64,000 nt of DNA, taken from contig NZ_VUMT01000007.1 of the NCBI RefSeq assembly GCF_009696045.1, positions 91,381-155,380 on the forward strand. Reading direction: 5' to 3'. Position 1 is the stretch's first letter; every line of letters begins with the position of its first letter. This DNA comes from Velocimicrobium porci. Lineage in GTDB: Bacteria; Bacillota; Clostridia; Lachnospirales; Lachnospiraceae. The translations under genes and the position numbers were made by a program. Below the pieces are notes generated by a model. That model was not told the DNA's origin and did not search any database. It saw nothing but the letters and a program-made list of their open reading frames with translations. Positions 1 to 9,091 of this stretch are shown piece after piece.

Positions 1-293
1 GATTCTCCAATTCGCTCAATTAGCTTAGATTCGATGAAGCTATGAATATCTTCATAAGAAGAATCAATGGTAAGGGTGCCATTTTCTATATCAGAGCGAA
101 TGTCATTAAGTCCGTTGATGATAGTTTCTTTTTCTTCTTGTGTAAGAATGTTTTGCTTAGCAAGCATTGTTACATGGGCAATGCTCCCTCTGATATCCTG
201 CAGATAAAATTTTTGATCAAATGAAATGGACGAATTAAAATTGTGAACCAGTTTGTCTGTTTCCTTTGTGAAACGACCGCCCCATAGTTTCAT
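1..293 (-). CDS. argH: Argininosuccinate lyase, N-terminal part (cut by window edge)
   Basis: Reading leftward from an ATG at 293, the protein begins MKLWGGRFTKETDKLV, the characteristic opening of argininosuccinate lyase, and continues open to base 1 (97 residues seen of a family length of about 460). The enzyme splits argininosuccinate into arginine and fumarate, the last step of arginine synthesis, in the cytoplasm. An AGAGG ribosome site sits 8-9 bases upstream of the ATG. The reading frame runs off the window, so the active site is not visible. The leader carries a perfect palindrome resembling an ArgR box, which fits arginine repression. The product call is secure from the N-terminus alone; whether the rest is intact cannot be judged. 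Confidence 0.93.
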   Translation of the reverse strand, partial: MKLWGGRFTKETDKLVHNFNSSISFDQKFYLQDIRGSIAHVTMLAKQNILTQEEKETIINGLNDIRSDIENGTLTIDSSYEDIHSFIESKLIERIGE

Positions 294-320
294 AGAAATT
301 ACCTCTTTTCTTTTTTTATT

Positions 321-364
321 GCAAAACTCAATACATTAGAGTGTTTTGCTGTTTATCGATTATA
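321..364 (-). promoter_or_regulatory. argH promoter -10 and leader hairpin
   Basis: On the minus strand a TATAAT (364-359) precedes argH. No good -35 is visible at 17 bases. Between it and the gene, 349-321 forms an imperfect hairpin (GCAAAAC arm pairing with GTTTTGC). The hairpin is not followed by a U run, so it is unlikely to be a terminator. It may be an mRNA-stability element. Confidence 0.45.
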
Positions 365-397
365 CTAGCATACCTTCTTTTAATTGTAAATCAAAAA

Positions 398-413
398 ATG
401 TATAATTATACAT
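398..413. promoter_or_regulatory. Candidate ArgR operator (ARG box)
   Basis: ATGTATAATTATACAT is a perfect 16-bp palindrome whose core closely resembles the ARG box recognised by ArgR/AhrC repressors. It lies about 33 bases upstream of the argH -10 on the minus strand. Its position before an arginine-synthesis gene supports the call; the low GC of the region means chance palindromes are possible. Confidence 0.6.
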
Positions 414-518
414 AAAATAATAATATTGCTATTTTGTATAGAATATTAAGAAAAGGGTTATATTATTAGGGAATTTGTGGTAAAATTGGAAAAAAGAAAA
501 AGATACTGGAGGGGAAAT

Positions 519-2027
519 ATGAGTAAAACATTTGAAAAATTAGACTCTTATTTAGAAAAAGGCAAAGCCTTAAATGCAGCACTTATCTTATTTGAATGGG
601 ATTTGGCTACGTTGGCACCGGAAAAAAGCGATAAGAATACATCTGATTTTATTGGTATTATTTCAGATCAATACTTTAGTACATTGATTAATGATGAAGT
701 AAGGCAATTATTAGAAAAATTAGAACAGGAAGAAGAGCAAAAAGAACTTTCTGAAATAGAAAAGGCAATTGTAAAGGAAGTAAGGAAAAGATATGAAGAA
801 TTAGAATCCATTCCGCAAAAGGAATATCGTGAGTTCTCTGAATTAAAAGCAAGGGCAACTTCCGTTTGGGAAAAGGCCAAAAATAAAGGAGATTATAAAG
901 CATTTGAGCCTACTTTAGAAGAATTGATTCAATATCGTAAAAAGTTTATTCAATATAGATTTGACGAGAAAAAGCATAAAAATCCTTACGATGTTTTACT
1001 GGGGGATTTTGAACCAGGATTTGATGTGGAACAGCTAGATGAATTTTTTAATCAAATAAAAGAAGAGTTGGTTCCTTTTATTCAGGAAATATTAAAAAAG
1101 ACAAAAGATGTGGATAAGGCATATAATTTTAAGGAATATAATCTTGATAAACAAAGAGAGCTTAGCAGATTTTTGGCAGAGTATGTTGGCTTTGATTTTG
1201 AAAAAGGTGTATTAGCAGAGAGTGCTCATCCATTTACAACAGGACTTCATAATCACGATGTTCGAATTACAAACCATTATTTTAAAGATAACTTAGAAAG
1301 TGGTATTTTTTCTGTAATTCATGAGTCAGGACATGCAGTTTATGAAATGCAGATTTCAGATGATATTACAATGACAATGGTAGGAGAAGGTACTTCTTTG
1401 GGAATGCACGAATCACAGTCAAGATTTTTTGAAAATGTAATTGGAAGAAGTGAAGCTTTCTGGAAACCATTATATCATAAGTTACAGGATACATTCAATG
1501 AGCAATTAAAGGATATTAGTTTAGAAAAATTTCTAAAAGGATGTAACAAGCCGGAAGCAGGTTTAATTCGTACAGAGGCGGATGAACTTACTTATCCACT
1601 TCATATATTGATTCGCTATGAAATTGAAAAAATGATTTTCAATGATGAAGTTGAAGCGAGGGATTTAGCAGAGATATGGAATGAAAAGTATAAAGAGTAT
1701 CTTGGTGTGACACCAAAGAACGATGCTGAAGGAATATTGCAGGATATTCACTGGGCAGGAGGCGATTTTGGATATTTTCCATCTTATGCGATTGGAAGTG
1801 CAGTAGCTGCTCAGATTTATTATCATCTATTGAAGGTCATGCCTTTTGAAGAATATTTAGAGCAGGGTAACCTAAAAGCAATTCGCGAGTATCTGAAAGA
1901 GCATATCCACAAATATGGTATGATGAAGAATACAAATGAAATATTAAAGGATATGACTGGTGAAGAATTTAATCCAGCTTATTATATTCGGTATTTAAAA
2001 GAAAAATATACAAAACTATATGAATAA
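519..2027 (+). CDS. M32 family metallocarboxypeptidase
   Basis: This is a 502-residue cytoplasmic zinc carboxypeptidase of family M32 (Taq/BsuCP type), which removes C-terminal residues from peptides. The zinc site HESGH lies at 268-272. The family signatures HPF (247-249), DVRIT (257-261) and a GxxQDxHW stretch near residue 410 are present. The length is typical. A longer frame begins at 477, but the ATG at 519 has a GGAGGGG ribosome site at the right distance, so it is the chosen start. It stands alone: argH is divergent on the left and a hairpin terminator lies on the right. The family is used for peptide turnover. The only doubt is the true substrate. Confidence 0.93.
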   Translation: MSKTFEKLDSYLEKGKALNAALILFEWDLATLAPEKSDKNTSDFIGIISDQYFSTLINDEVRQLLEKLEQEEEQKELSEIEKAIVKEVRKRYEELESIPQKEYREFSELKARATSVWEKAKNKGDYKAFEPTLEELIQYRKKFIQYRFDEKKHKNPYDVLLGDFEPGFDVEQLDEFFNQIKEELVPFIQEILKKTKDVDKAYNFKEYNLDKQRELSRFLAEYVGFDFEKGVLAESAHPFTTGLHNHDVRITNHYFKDNLESGIFSVIHESGHAVYEMQISDDITMTMVGEGTSLGMHESQSRFFENVIGRSEAFWKPLYHKLQDTFNEQLKDISLEKFLKGCNKPEAGLIRTEADELTYPLHILIRYEIEKMIFNDEVEARDLAEIWNEKYKEYLGVTPKNDAEGILQDIHWAGGDFGYFPSYAIGSAVAAQIYYHLLKVMPFEEYLEQGNLKAIREYLKEHIHKYGMMKNTNEILKDMTGEEFNPAYYIRYLKEKYTKLYE

Positions 2028-2092
2028 AAAATACTGAAAAATTGAGAATTATAAATGAGGAAATGTTATTTCTTAATTAAATATAGTGGAAT

Positions 2093-2136
2093 ATGGCACT
2101 CAACCATCCACTTGACGATTGAGTGCCATTCTTTAT
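2093..2136 (+). terminator. Hairpin terminator between convergent genes
   Basis: An 11-bp perfect stem (2093-2103 with 2119-2129, arm ATGGCACTCAA) is followed by a T-rich run on the plus strand. It sits between the M32 peptidase and the converging small gene and can serve both. Confidence 0.75.
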
Positions 2137-2501
2137 TCTTCTACAATTTCACTATTGAAATCTAAAGTGTCTTTATCTTCCATTAGTTCATGAAGTTCAT
2201 CATCTGTCAGATGATTGTTGGAAGATTCCCCGGCAGAGATTACCTCAATATTTTCTTTTGAAATTTCTGCAAGGCGTTCACTCTCTTTTTCCTGATGTTC
2301 ATGAATTTTTTTATCTGCGAGAGTATCCATATCTGTTAATTTATAAATATCGCCTAATTTGCATTGATAAAATTTTAATACATTTCCACTTTCTAAAGCA
2401 ATGGCATCTGCATTACAGCGATATGGATCACGTTTATAGGGAAGATTGTCATACATAGAGGTATCCTCCACGAGAGATGTATCAAAAGGTTTTAACTTCA
2501 C
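2133..2501 (-). CDS. Uncharacterised 122-residue acidic protein
   Basis: I do not recognise a family. The protein has a short conserved-looking N-terminus (KLKPFDTSLVEDTS), a middle part including YRCNADAIALESG and KFYQCKLGDIYKL, and a strongly acidic, charged C-terminal half. No signal peptide or membrane segment is seen, so it is probably cytoplasmic. The frame opens at a GTG at 2513, but a GGGGGTGA ribosome site overlaps that codon and is ideally spaced (8 bases) from a second GTG at 2501, which I take as the start. It lies between the M32 gene (convergent) and the P-type ATPase (same strand, 92 bases downstream on the minus strand). Codon use is like its neighbours, so it is probably a real gene. 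Confidence 0.65.
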   Translation of the reverse strand: MKLKPFDTSLVEDTSMYDNLPYKRDPYRCNADAIALESGNVLKFYQCKLGDIYKLTDMDTLADKKIHEHQEKESERLAEISKENIEVISAGESSNNHLTDDELHELMEDKDTLDFNSEIVEE

Positions 2502-2592
2502 AGATAGGTTCACCCCCTTTTTCTTTTGTATTATAAATTATATAACTTTTTAAAACAGAATACAATCATTATTATATAGGAAATAAGACTAT

Positions 2593-5223
2593 TTAATTTT
2601 TTAAGTAATTCAATCCTTTTTGAATTTCTACAACTACAATTGGAAGAAATGATAGGAAAAATACAGCAATCCATTGAAGTAAAGTTAAGCTTTGTACTTT
2701 AAATATACTTGCAAAAACAGGGTATTCTACAACTAAAACTTGTAATATTGTACATAAAATAAAAGAAAAGGTAAGTCTTATATTACTGAAAATGCCTGTT
2801 TCAAAAAGAGAACGGGAGCTTCGCATGTTGAATGAATGGAAAAGCTGGGAAAGGGCAAGAACAGAAAAACACATCGTTCTTCCTAAAGTAAGCGAGCCAT
2901 TTCCATCAATTTTATAACCACAGATAAAAGCTGTCAGAGCAAGAAAGCCGATAAATAAGCCTTCCAAAATAATGTTAACGACTAAGCCATCGGCAAATAA
3001 TCCTTTTTGCGGGTCAACAGGAGGGCGTTTCATAATCCCTTTTTCGGGTTTTTCCGTTCCAAGTGAAATTGCCGGTAAAGAATCTGTTACAAGGTTAATC
3101 CATAATAACTGGACAGCAAGTAATGGGGTTGGAAAGTTCAGTAGAATGGAGGCAAGGATTGTGAGAATTTCTCCGATGTTACTGGATAGAAGAAAATGAA
3201 TGGATTTTCTAATATTATCATAGATTCCACGCCCTTCTTTTACAGCAGTAATAATGGTAGCGAAGTTATCATCGGTCAAAATCATATCGGCAGCGTTTTT
3301 TGCTACATCAGTTCCGGTCATACCCATAGCACATCCAATATCAGCAGTTTTCAATGCCGGCGCATCGTTTACGCCATCTCCGGTCATGGCGACAACGTTA
3401 CCTGTTCGCTGAAAGGCTTTTACAATTCGCACTTTATGTTCAGGAGAAACACGAGCAAATACATTATAGTGCTGAATGTTTTCTTCTAATTGTTTCTCAC
3501 TCATCGTGTCCAATTTAGCACCATTGATTGCTTCGTCGGAAGAATGGAGAATTCCGAGTGCTTTTCCAATTGCAGAGGCAGTTGTAATATGGTCGCCTGT
3601 AATCATAACAGGACGAATGCCTGCCTCAATACAAGTTGCAACAGCTTCTTTTGCTTCAGGACGTGGAGGATCAATCATTCCAATCAGACCAACAAAGGTT
3701 AAATTCTTTTCATAGTCTTTGTCATGGATGGAAACAACGTCTTTATAGGCAACGGCAATAACACGCAAAGATTGTTCTGACATTCTTTGATTAAATTCCT
3801 GTAATGTTTTTTTATAGGAAGAAGTAAGAGGAACTGATTTTCCATTTATGTAGACTGAGTTACACAATGGAAGAAGCATATCAAATGCCCCCTTTGTAAT
3901 AACTTCATAATTTTGGTTTTTCATATGTATGGTTGTCATACGCTTTCGAATGGAGTCAAATGGAATTTCATCAACTCTGCGATAAGTAAGGTCGAGCTTT
4001 AATTTTAAAATTCCTTGATTTTCGGCAGCTGTGGTAATTGCAACTTCGGTTGGATCGCCGGTAATAATCGTTGATTCATGGTTTTTTGAATGTTCAATAT
4101 TAGTATCGCTACAACGTGTTGCTAGCGAAAGGAGAAAATTACCGAAAGCAGAGGATAAATTTTCAGCCCCGTTAATAGAGTAAAGTGTTGTAACCGTCAT
4201 TTTATTTTGAGTTAAAGTTCCTGTTTTGTCAGAGCAGATTACGGTTGCACTTCCGAGTGTTTCTACAGCTGGAAGTTTTCTCACAACTGTATGTTTCTTT
4301 GCCATTCTTTGTACACCTAACGAGAGCATAATTGTAATAATCGTTGGAAGTCCTTCAGGAATTGAGGCAACTGCAAGGCTTACACTTGTCATGAACATAT
4401 CAAAAATTGGGCGACCTTGTAGTGTGCCAAGAATGAAGATAACAGCACAGATAGACAAAGCAAGGATACCAAGAATTTTTCCGGTCTTTGCTAGTTTTTT
4501 TTGCAGCGGAGTCTGTGGTGTTACATCTTCCATAATTAATTTTGCAATATGCCCTACCTCTGTATCCATTCCGGTTGCAGTGACAATAGCAGTACCACGA
4601 CCATAAGTGACAATACCTGTGGATGGGACGAAATTAGTTCGCTCTGCCAGTGGAGTATTTTCTTTTAAAACACAGTCTGCGTTTTTTTCCACAGGATGGG
4701 ATTCTCCGGTTAGTGCTGATTCGTCAACTTTTAAATTAATCGAGGTGAGAAGTCGTGCATCGGCTGGGACATAGTATCCGGTTTCAAGAAAAATAATATC
4801 GCCCGGAACTAAGTCTTTTGCCGGAATTGTCATATGTGTTGAATCACGGAAAACAGAAGCATTTGGTGCAGAGAGTTTTTTTAACGCATCAAGAGAATGT
4901 TCTGCCTTTGTTTCCTGAACGACACCGATAATTGCATTTAAAATAATAATTGCAAAAATGATAATTGGGTCTACATAATCGGTTTCTCCTTTTAAAAAAG
5001 AAACGAGAAATGATATGATTGCGGCGATAATTAAAACAAGAATCATAAAATCTGCAAACTGACTAATAAACTTTAAAAGAAGGGATTGCTTTTTTGGGGA
5101 TTCTAATTCGTTCGTCCCATATTTTTTCTGCCGTTTGGCAGCTTCTTTTGATGAAAGCCCTGTACTGTCGTCCGTCTGCAAAGATTTTAACGTATCTTCT
5201 GCGGAATGATAATGATAAAACAT
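2593..5223 (-). CDS. Calcium-type cation-transporting P-type ATPase (P2A)
   Basis: This 876-residue membrane pump uses ATP to export a divalent cation, most likely Ca2+. An N-terminal cation-ATPase domain (1-75) is followed by paired membrane helices (about 50-110). The actuator loop has TGES (172-175). Helix M4 carries PEGLP (289-293), and the phosphorylated aspartate is in DKTGTLTQN (D332). The hinge TGDGVNDAPA and six C-terminal helices follow. This order and the PEGLP motif are those of the SERCA/PMCA-like bacterial pumps; K+ and heavy-metal P-ATPases lack it. A GAGGAG ribosome site precedes the ATG at 5223. It is divergent from ytaF. I found no yybP-ykoY (manganese) leader upstream, although such pumps are sometimes under one. 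Confidence 0.93.
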   Translation of the reverse strand: MFYHYHSAEDTLKSLQTDDSTGLSSKEAAKRQKKYGTNELESPKKQSLLLKFISQFADFMILVLIIAAIISFLVSFLKGETDYVDPIIIFAIIILNAIIGVVQETKAEHSLDALKKLSAPNASVFRDSTHMTIPAKDLVPGDIIFLETGYYVPADARLLTSINLKVDESALTGESHPVEKNADCVLKENTPLAERTNFVPSTGIVTYGRGTAIVTATGMDTEVGHIAKLIMEDVTPQTPLQKKLAKTGKILGILALSICAVIFILGTLQGRPIFDMFMTSVSLAVASIPEGLPTIITIMLSLGVQRMAKKHTVVRKLPAVETLGSATVICSDKTGTLTQNKMTVTTLYSINGAENLSSAFGNFLLSLATRCSDTNIEHSKNHESTIITGDPTEVAITTAAENQGILKLKLDLTYRRVDEIPFDSIRKRMTTIHMKNQNYEVITKGAFDMLLPLCNSVYINGKSVPLTSSYKKTLQEFNQRMSEQSLRVIAVAYKDVVSIHDKDYEKNLTFVGLIGMIDPPRPEAKEAVATCIEAGIRPVMITGDHITTASAIGKALGILHSSDEAINGAKLDTMSEKQLEENIQHYNVFARVSPEHKVRIVKAFQRTGNVVAMTGDGVNDAPALKTADIGCAMGMTGTDVAKNAADMILTDDNFATIITAVKEGRGIYDNIRKSIHFLLSSNIGEILTILASILLNFPTPLLAVQLLWINLVTDSLPAISLGTEKPEKGIMKRPPVDPQKGLFADGLVVNIILEGLFIGFLALTAFICGYKIDGNGSLTLGRTMCFSVLALSQLFHSFNMRSSRSLFETGIFSNIRLTFSFILCTILQVLVVEYPVFASIFKVQSLTLLQWIAVFFLSFLPIVVVEIQKGLNYLKN

Positions 5224-5373
5224 AATAGCTCTCCTCTTTTACATATTTTACAGTAGTTATCACTTTTTTTATTTATATGTACTTAAAAAATGAAAAAGAC
5301 CACATTTCCTTCTTTTGGAACTTTGCTGAGAGAAAAAGCATATTTTGAAAATAAAAGGCATGAGAGTGAAATT

Positions 5374-5928
5374 ATGTTACTAAAAAATATTGTTTTGGCG
5401 ATTTCATTGAGCATAGATTCCTTTGGAGTTGGGATGTCCTATCGAATAAAAGGAGTTAAAATTACTTTTCTGGCAAAGGTAATTTTAGGAATAATGTCTT
5501 TTGGAATTACTTTTCTGGCTTTAAATCTCGGTGAGTGGATGGTACAATATTTTCCACCCGATATTTTACGAATTTTAGGAACGGCAATTTTAGTTTTAAT
5601 CGGTATTACATTTATTCATAGAGGAATACAAAGTAAAGAAGAAGCGTTTTGCGATATGGATCATTCATCTAGTATTGAATTATGGGAAGCAATTCTTTTA
5701 GGATTTGCATTATCTTCAGATACAATCAGTACTTGTATTGCTATCGCCACATTTCCATTGGATACAAGAATTCTTCCGCTATTTGTCGGAATTCTTCAGG
5801 CTGTTTTTTTGGATGTTGGTTCAAAGGTAGCAGTATCCTTTGGGAGATTTACTAAAAATAATGCAAGAATTTGTGGAATCTTTTCGGGAGTGTTATTGAT
5901 TTTTTTAGCAATACTGCAAAACGTTTAA
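5374..5928 (+). CDS. ytaF: YtaF family membrane protein (MntP-like)
   Basis: This is a 184-residue integral membrane protein with about six hydrophobic helices. The opening motif SLSIDSFGVGMSYRIKG and the paired second-half motif ALSSDTIST match the YtaF/MntP superfamily, in which acidic residues in repeated halves line a cation path. YtaF is annotated as a sporulation membrane protein; the related MntP exports Mn2+. A longer frame starts at 5290, but its first 28 residues are polar and not family-like. The ATG at 5374 follows a GAGAG ribosome site and starts directly at the first helix. A hairpin terminator follows. The family is clear; the transported ion is inference. Confidence 0.82.
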   Translation: MLLKNIVLAISLSIDSFGVGMSYRIKGVKITFLAKVILGIMSFGITFLALNLGEWMVQYFPPDILRILGTAILVLIGITFIHRGIQSKEEAFCDMDHSSSIELWEAILLGFALSSDTISTCIAIATFPLDTRILPLFVGILQAVFLDVGSKVAVSFGRFTKNNARICGIFSGVLLIFLAILQNV

Positions 5929-5992
5929 ATGATGATATTATTCTAATCGTTCTAAATTTAGGAAAATATATTTTAACTGCTGATAGATAGTA

Positions 5993-6050
5993 AGGTGCTA
6001 GAAAAGAAGAAAGTAAAAATTTGGTATTTCTTCTTATCTGGCACTTTTTA
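5993..6050 (+). terminator. Rho-independent terminator after ytaF
   Basis: A long stem (5995-6012 with 6027-6044, one mismatch and one G-U) closes on an A/T-rich loop and is followed by TTTTTATTAT. The rest of the 360-base gap to the next gene (5929-5992 and 6051-6175) shows no gene or clear structure. Confidence 0.85.
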
Positions 6051-6175
6051 TTATAATAAATTGTTCCCTTTTAAAAATAAGCTATTCTGATTGTAGAAAA
6101 GTTTTTCTAACGAGGAGTTATTAGTTAAGAAAGTATTCCAAAACTATTAAGTTTAACTATTTTGTTTTAAATTCA

Positions 6176-6204
6176 TTGACACATAAACAACATATTGTTA
6201 TTAT
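6176..6204 (+). promoter_or_regulatory. Sigma-A promoter of the L,D-transpeptidase gene
   Basis: TTGACA (6176-6181), a 17-base spacer, then TATTAT (6199-6204). It lies about 85 bases before the ATG, leaving a leader of roughly 75 bases. Confidence 0.7.
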
Positions 6205-6288
6205 AAACTAATGAAAAGAATTAAGTATCTGAATATAGCGATACTTGGATGCTTTAATGAAAGAAAAAACAAAAGTTAGGAGATAGTT

Positions 6289-7983
6289 ATGAAACGTTGT
6301 AAGAGAAAATTACACATTTGGCAGATTGTATTAATGTTAGTTGTAATTGTTACAATTGGTTCTTTGGGATTGGAAAGTAAAAGCTCCTCTGCAGCTTCTG
6401 GTTATCCTTATCTGATTAAAGTAAATCGTCGAATGAGTACAGTTACTATTTATGCAAAAGATTCAAATGGTAAATATACAAAGCCGGTTAAGGCAATGCT
6501 TTGTTCACCAGGATATGAAACGCCATTAGGAACATTCCGTACACCTGCAAAATATCGTTGGCATGTATTAATGGGGGATGTATGGGGACAATATTGTACT
6601 AGAATTCATGGAGGAGTGCTATTCCACTCTGTATGGTATTATGAAAAAAATCCTGCAACTTTATCGAATCGCCAATATAATAATTTAGGAACGATTTGTT
6701 CTCATGGCTGTGTTCGTTTAAATGTAGCAGACTGTAAATGGATTTATGACAATTGTCCAATTGGTACAACTGTTGTTATCTACGATTCCAGTAATCCTGG
6801 ACCACTTGGAAAACCAAAGGGAATTAAAGTAAGTGAAGCTACTAAAATGGGGTATGATCCAACAGATATTTGGAGCCCTGGCAATCCTTATGTAAAGAAA
6901 AATCCTGTTATTAATGGAACAAAGGATATTACAGTAAAATATGGTCAGTCTGTAAACTTAAGAAAAGGTGTAACAGCGAAATCTTCAACAGATCAGGACA
7001 TTACATCTTCCATTAAAGTTAAGATTACATATAATGGAAAAACAGTAAGCAAAGTAGATACAAAGAAAGCCGGTACATATAAAGTTACATATTCTGTAAC
7101 AGATAGTACAAAACGTACTGTTTCAAAAACGATAGCATGTAAAGTAATTGATAATGTAAAACCTGAGATTTCAGGTGTTAAGACAATTTATTCGAATAAG
7201 GCAATTGACCGCAGTATTGCAATTAAAGGTGTAACAGCTACATGGCATGGCAAAAAGGTTGCAAGCAGTAAGATAAATGTTAAAATTAAGAAGTTAAGTT
7301 CTCAAAACGGATTAGTTCGTTATCAGATTACTTATAGTTATAAAGCTTCGAATGGTTTGTCTGTAACTGAAACAGCAAAAGCATATTATGATAAGAAGGC
7401 ACCGGTTCTTTCAGGTATTCAGAATAAGACAATTACTTCTGATACAAAGGTTACAAAGGCATATGCTTTAGAAGGTGTTAGTGTAGAAGATAACTATAGT
7501 ACATTAGCTATAAAAGATATTAAGGTTACAATTAAGAAATCTGGTAATAGCTATAACGTAACCTATTCTGTTTCTGACAAGTGTGGCAATAAGACAACTA
7601 AGACGGCAATTTATAAGTTAAAAGATGAAATTGTAATTACTGGTGTGAAAGACCAGACAATTACAAAAGATGATGTGATGGATGAAGCACTTGCATTAAA
7701 GGGTGTAAAGGCTACAATCAATGGAAAGAATAAAACATCTGAAATTGAAGTTGTCATTTCTGCATTAAAAAATAATCAATACACGGTAACGTATACAATT
7801 GTTGCTCCAGATGGACAGTCGAAAACAGAAACAGCTGTTTTTACAGTAAAAGTAGAAGAAATAACGAATGATAAGCCAGATGATCAGACAAATCAGGATT
7901 TAGATTCTGGGGATAACGCAGCAAATGATGGAACAACTGAGAATGGAACGGTAAGTCAGGAGCAGGCGAATAATAATAAATAG
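6289..7983 (+). CDS. Secreted L,D-transpeptidase (YkuD) with Ig-like repeats
   Basis: The 564-residue protein has an N-terminal signal or anchor helix (12-36). The YkuD catalytic domain follows (about 38-165) with H113 and the catalytic SHGCVR motif (H139, C141). After it come three to four Ig-like beta domains of about 80 residues each (about 200-525), recognisable by repeated phrases such as TYKVTYSVTD, SYNVTYSVSD and QYTVTYTIV. A hydrophilic Asn/Asp/Gln-rich tail ends the protein. YkuD enzymes form 3-3 peptide crosslinks in peptidoglycan or attach proteins to it. The domain order (catalytic first, Ig repeats after) suggests the repeats extend into or bind the wall. An AGGAG ribosome site precedes the ATG. 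It is monocistronic. Confidence 0.9.
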   Translation: MKRCKRKLHIWQIVLMLVVIVTIGSLGLESKSSSAASGYPYLIKVNRRMSTVTIYAKDSNGKYTKPVKAMLCSPGYETPLGTFRTPAKYRWHVLMGDVWGQYCTRIHGGVLFHSVWYYEKNPATLSNRQYNNLGTICSHGCVRLNVADCKWIYDNCPIGTTVVIYDSSNPGPLGKPKGIKVSEATKMGYDPTDIWSPGNPYVKKNPVINGTKDITVKYGQSVNLRKGVTAKSSTDQDITSSIKVKITYNGKTVSKVDTKKAGTYKVTYSVTDSTKRTVSKTIACKVIDNVKPEISGVKTIYSNKAIDRSIAIKGVTATWHGKKVASSKINVKIKKLSSQNGLVRYQITYSYKASNGLSVTETAKAYYDKKAPVLSGIQNKTITSDTKVTKAYALEGVSVEDNYSTLAIKDIKVTIKKSGNSYNVTYSVSDKCGNKTTKTAIYKLKDEIVITGVKDQTITKDDVMDEALALKGVKATINGKNKTSEIEVVISALKNNQYTVTYTIVAPDGQSKTETAVFTVKVEEITNDKPDDQTNQDLDSGDNAANDGTTENGTVSQEQANNNK

Positions 7984-7994
7984 AGTAGTATAAA

Positions 7995-8181
7995 ATGATG
8001 TTGGGGTCAAAAGATATTTTGACCCTGATACCTACGGATGACTACGCACTTTGTGCTCCCATCATCCTAAAAACATTCGAAATCCGCCCTACTCGGGATA
8101 CTTTCTCATGTTTTTACGGGTCTCAAAGTCATGCTTTTTCATGCTAGCACGAAAAGCATGACCTTTTGACCCTGGTATCAT
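7995..8181. repeat. 187-bp structured intergenic element with inverted ends
   Basis: The ends pair over 19 bases (7995-8013 with 8163-8181) if G-U pairs are allowed, and share the phrase TTTTGACCCTG. The left end can instead fold on itself (GGGTCAAAAG with the following TTTTGACCC). An inner hairpin at about 8130-8161 uses CATGCTTTTT and AAAAGCATG. No open frame fits. It is richer in GC than the flanks. The layout suggests a MITE-like or RNA-like repeat element. The 11-base word CGGATGACTAC (8035-8045) recurs at 18005-18015 beside another hairpin. Confidence 0.6.
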
Positions 8182-8182
8182 A

Positions 8183-8232
8183 AAATATTAAATTGAGGGG
8201 ATGTGTTTTTGCATGCCCTCAATTTAATATTT
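8183..8232. terminator. 17-bp perfect hairpin, probable terminator
   Basis: 8183-8199 (AAATATTAAATTGAGGG) pairs perfectly with 8216-8232. The 3' flank is A/T-rich but lacks a clean U run, so termination is likely but not certain. It separates the L,D-transpeptidase gene and the structured element from xth. Confidence 0.55.
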
Positions 8233-8314
8233 AAATCAGTAATTTTATCTTATAGAAATAAAGTGCTATTTGTGCAATAATAAAGGCGAAGAATTAAAAT
8301 AAGAGGAGTGTTGT

Positions 8315-9070
8315 ATGAAATTTATATCATGGAATGTAAATGGGTTAAGAGCCTGTGTCCAAAAGGGATTTTTAGACTATATGAAACAGGTGGATGCAGA
8401 TATTTTTTGTGTACAGGAAACAAAGCTTCAAGAAGGTCAGATTGAATTAGAGCTTCCTGAATATTTTCAGTACTGGAATTATGCAAAGAAAAAAGGTTAT
8501 TCTGGTACTGCTATTTTTACAAAGAAAGAACCATTGTCTGTAAAATATGGTATGGGAATCAAAGAACATGATGAAGAGGGAAGAGTTATTACTTTGGAGT
8601 ATGAAAGTTTCTTTTTTGTAACTGTTTATACACCAAATTCTCAAAATGAACTGGCACGACTTCCTTACCGAATGAGTTGGGAGAAAGTATTTTTAGCTTA
8701 TTTAAAAGAGTTAGAAACACAAAAACCGGTCATTTTTTGTGGTGATTTGAATGTGGCCCATAAAGAAATTGATTTGAAAAATCCAAAAACAAATCGTAAA
8801 AATGCTGGATTTACTGACGAAGAGAGAGAAAAGTTTAGTGAATTATTAGAAGCAGGGTTTATTGATACTTACCGATACTTTTATCCTGACAAAGAAGGAG
8901 TATATTCATGGTGGTCATATCGCTTTCAGGCAAGAGCAAAAAATGCAGGCTGGAGAATTGATTATTTTTGTGTGTCCAAATCATTGGAAAAAAAGTTAGT
9001 TAGTGCCGATATTCATACTGAGGTGTTAGGTTCCGATCATTGTCCGATTGAACTTATCATAAATAATTAA
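8315..9070 (+). CDS. xth: Exodeoxyribonuclease III
   Basis: This 251-residue cytoplasmic enzyme is of the AP-endonuclease/ExoIII family and acts in base-excision repair at abasic sites. Family motifs appear in order: SWNVNGLRA (5-13), [10 protein letters not shown] (metal-binding Glu near 35), [49 protein letters not shown] and the C-terminal GSDHCPIEL with the catalytic Asp-His. The length is normal and no motif is missing. A GAGGAG site precedes the ATG. The next gene starts 22 bases after the stop and probably shares the transcript, which would pair DNA repair with an oxygen-related flavoprotein. Confidence 0.95.
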   Translation: MKFISWNVNGLRACVQKGFLDYMKQVDADIFCVQETKLQEGQIELELPEYFQYWNYAKKKGYSGTAIFTKKEPLSVKYGMGIKEHDEEGRVITLEYESFFFVTVYTPNSQNELARLPYRMSWEKVFLAYLKELETQKPVIFCGDLNVAHKEIDLKNPKTNRKNAGFTDEEREKFSELLEAGFIDTYRYFYPDKEGVYSWWSYRFQARAKNAGWRIDYFCVSKSLEKKLVSADIHTEVLGSDHCPIELIINN

Positions 9071-9091
9071 TTGAGAAAAGGAGCGGTGCTT

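Noticed and set aside
477..518. Upstream GTG start for the M32 peptidase
   Set aside because: No ribosome site before it; the strong GGAGGGG lies directly before the ATG at 519.
5063..5263. Minus-strand frame at the start of the P-type ATPase
   Set aside because: Out of frame with the ATPase and without a ribosome site of its own; a shadow.
5224..5373. Possible manganese (yybP-ykoY) riboswitch between the P-type ATPase and ytaF
   Set aside because: Both genes are typical targets, but the conserved landmarks of that riboswitch are absent on both strands; the CTGAGA near 5326 is isolated.
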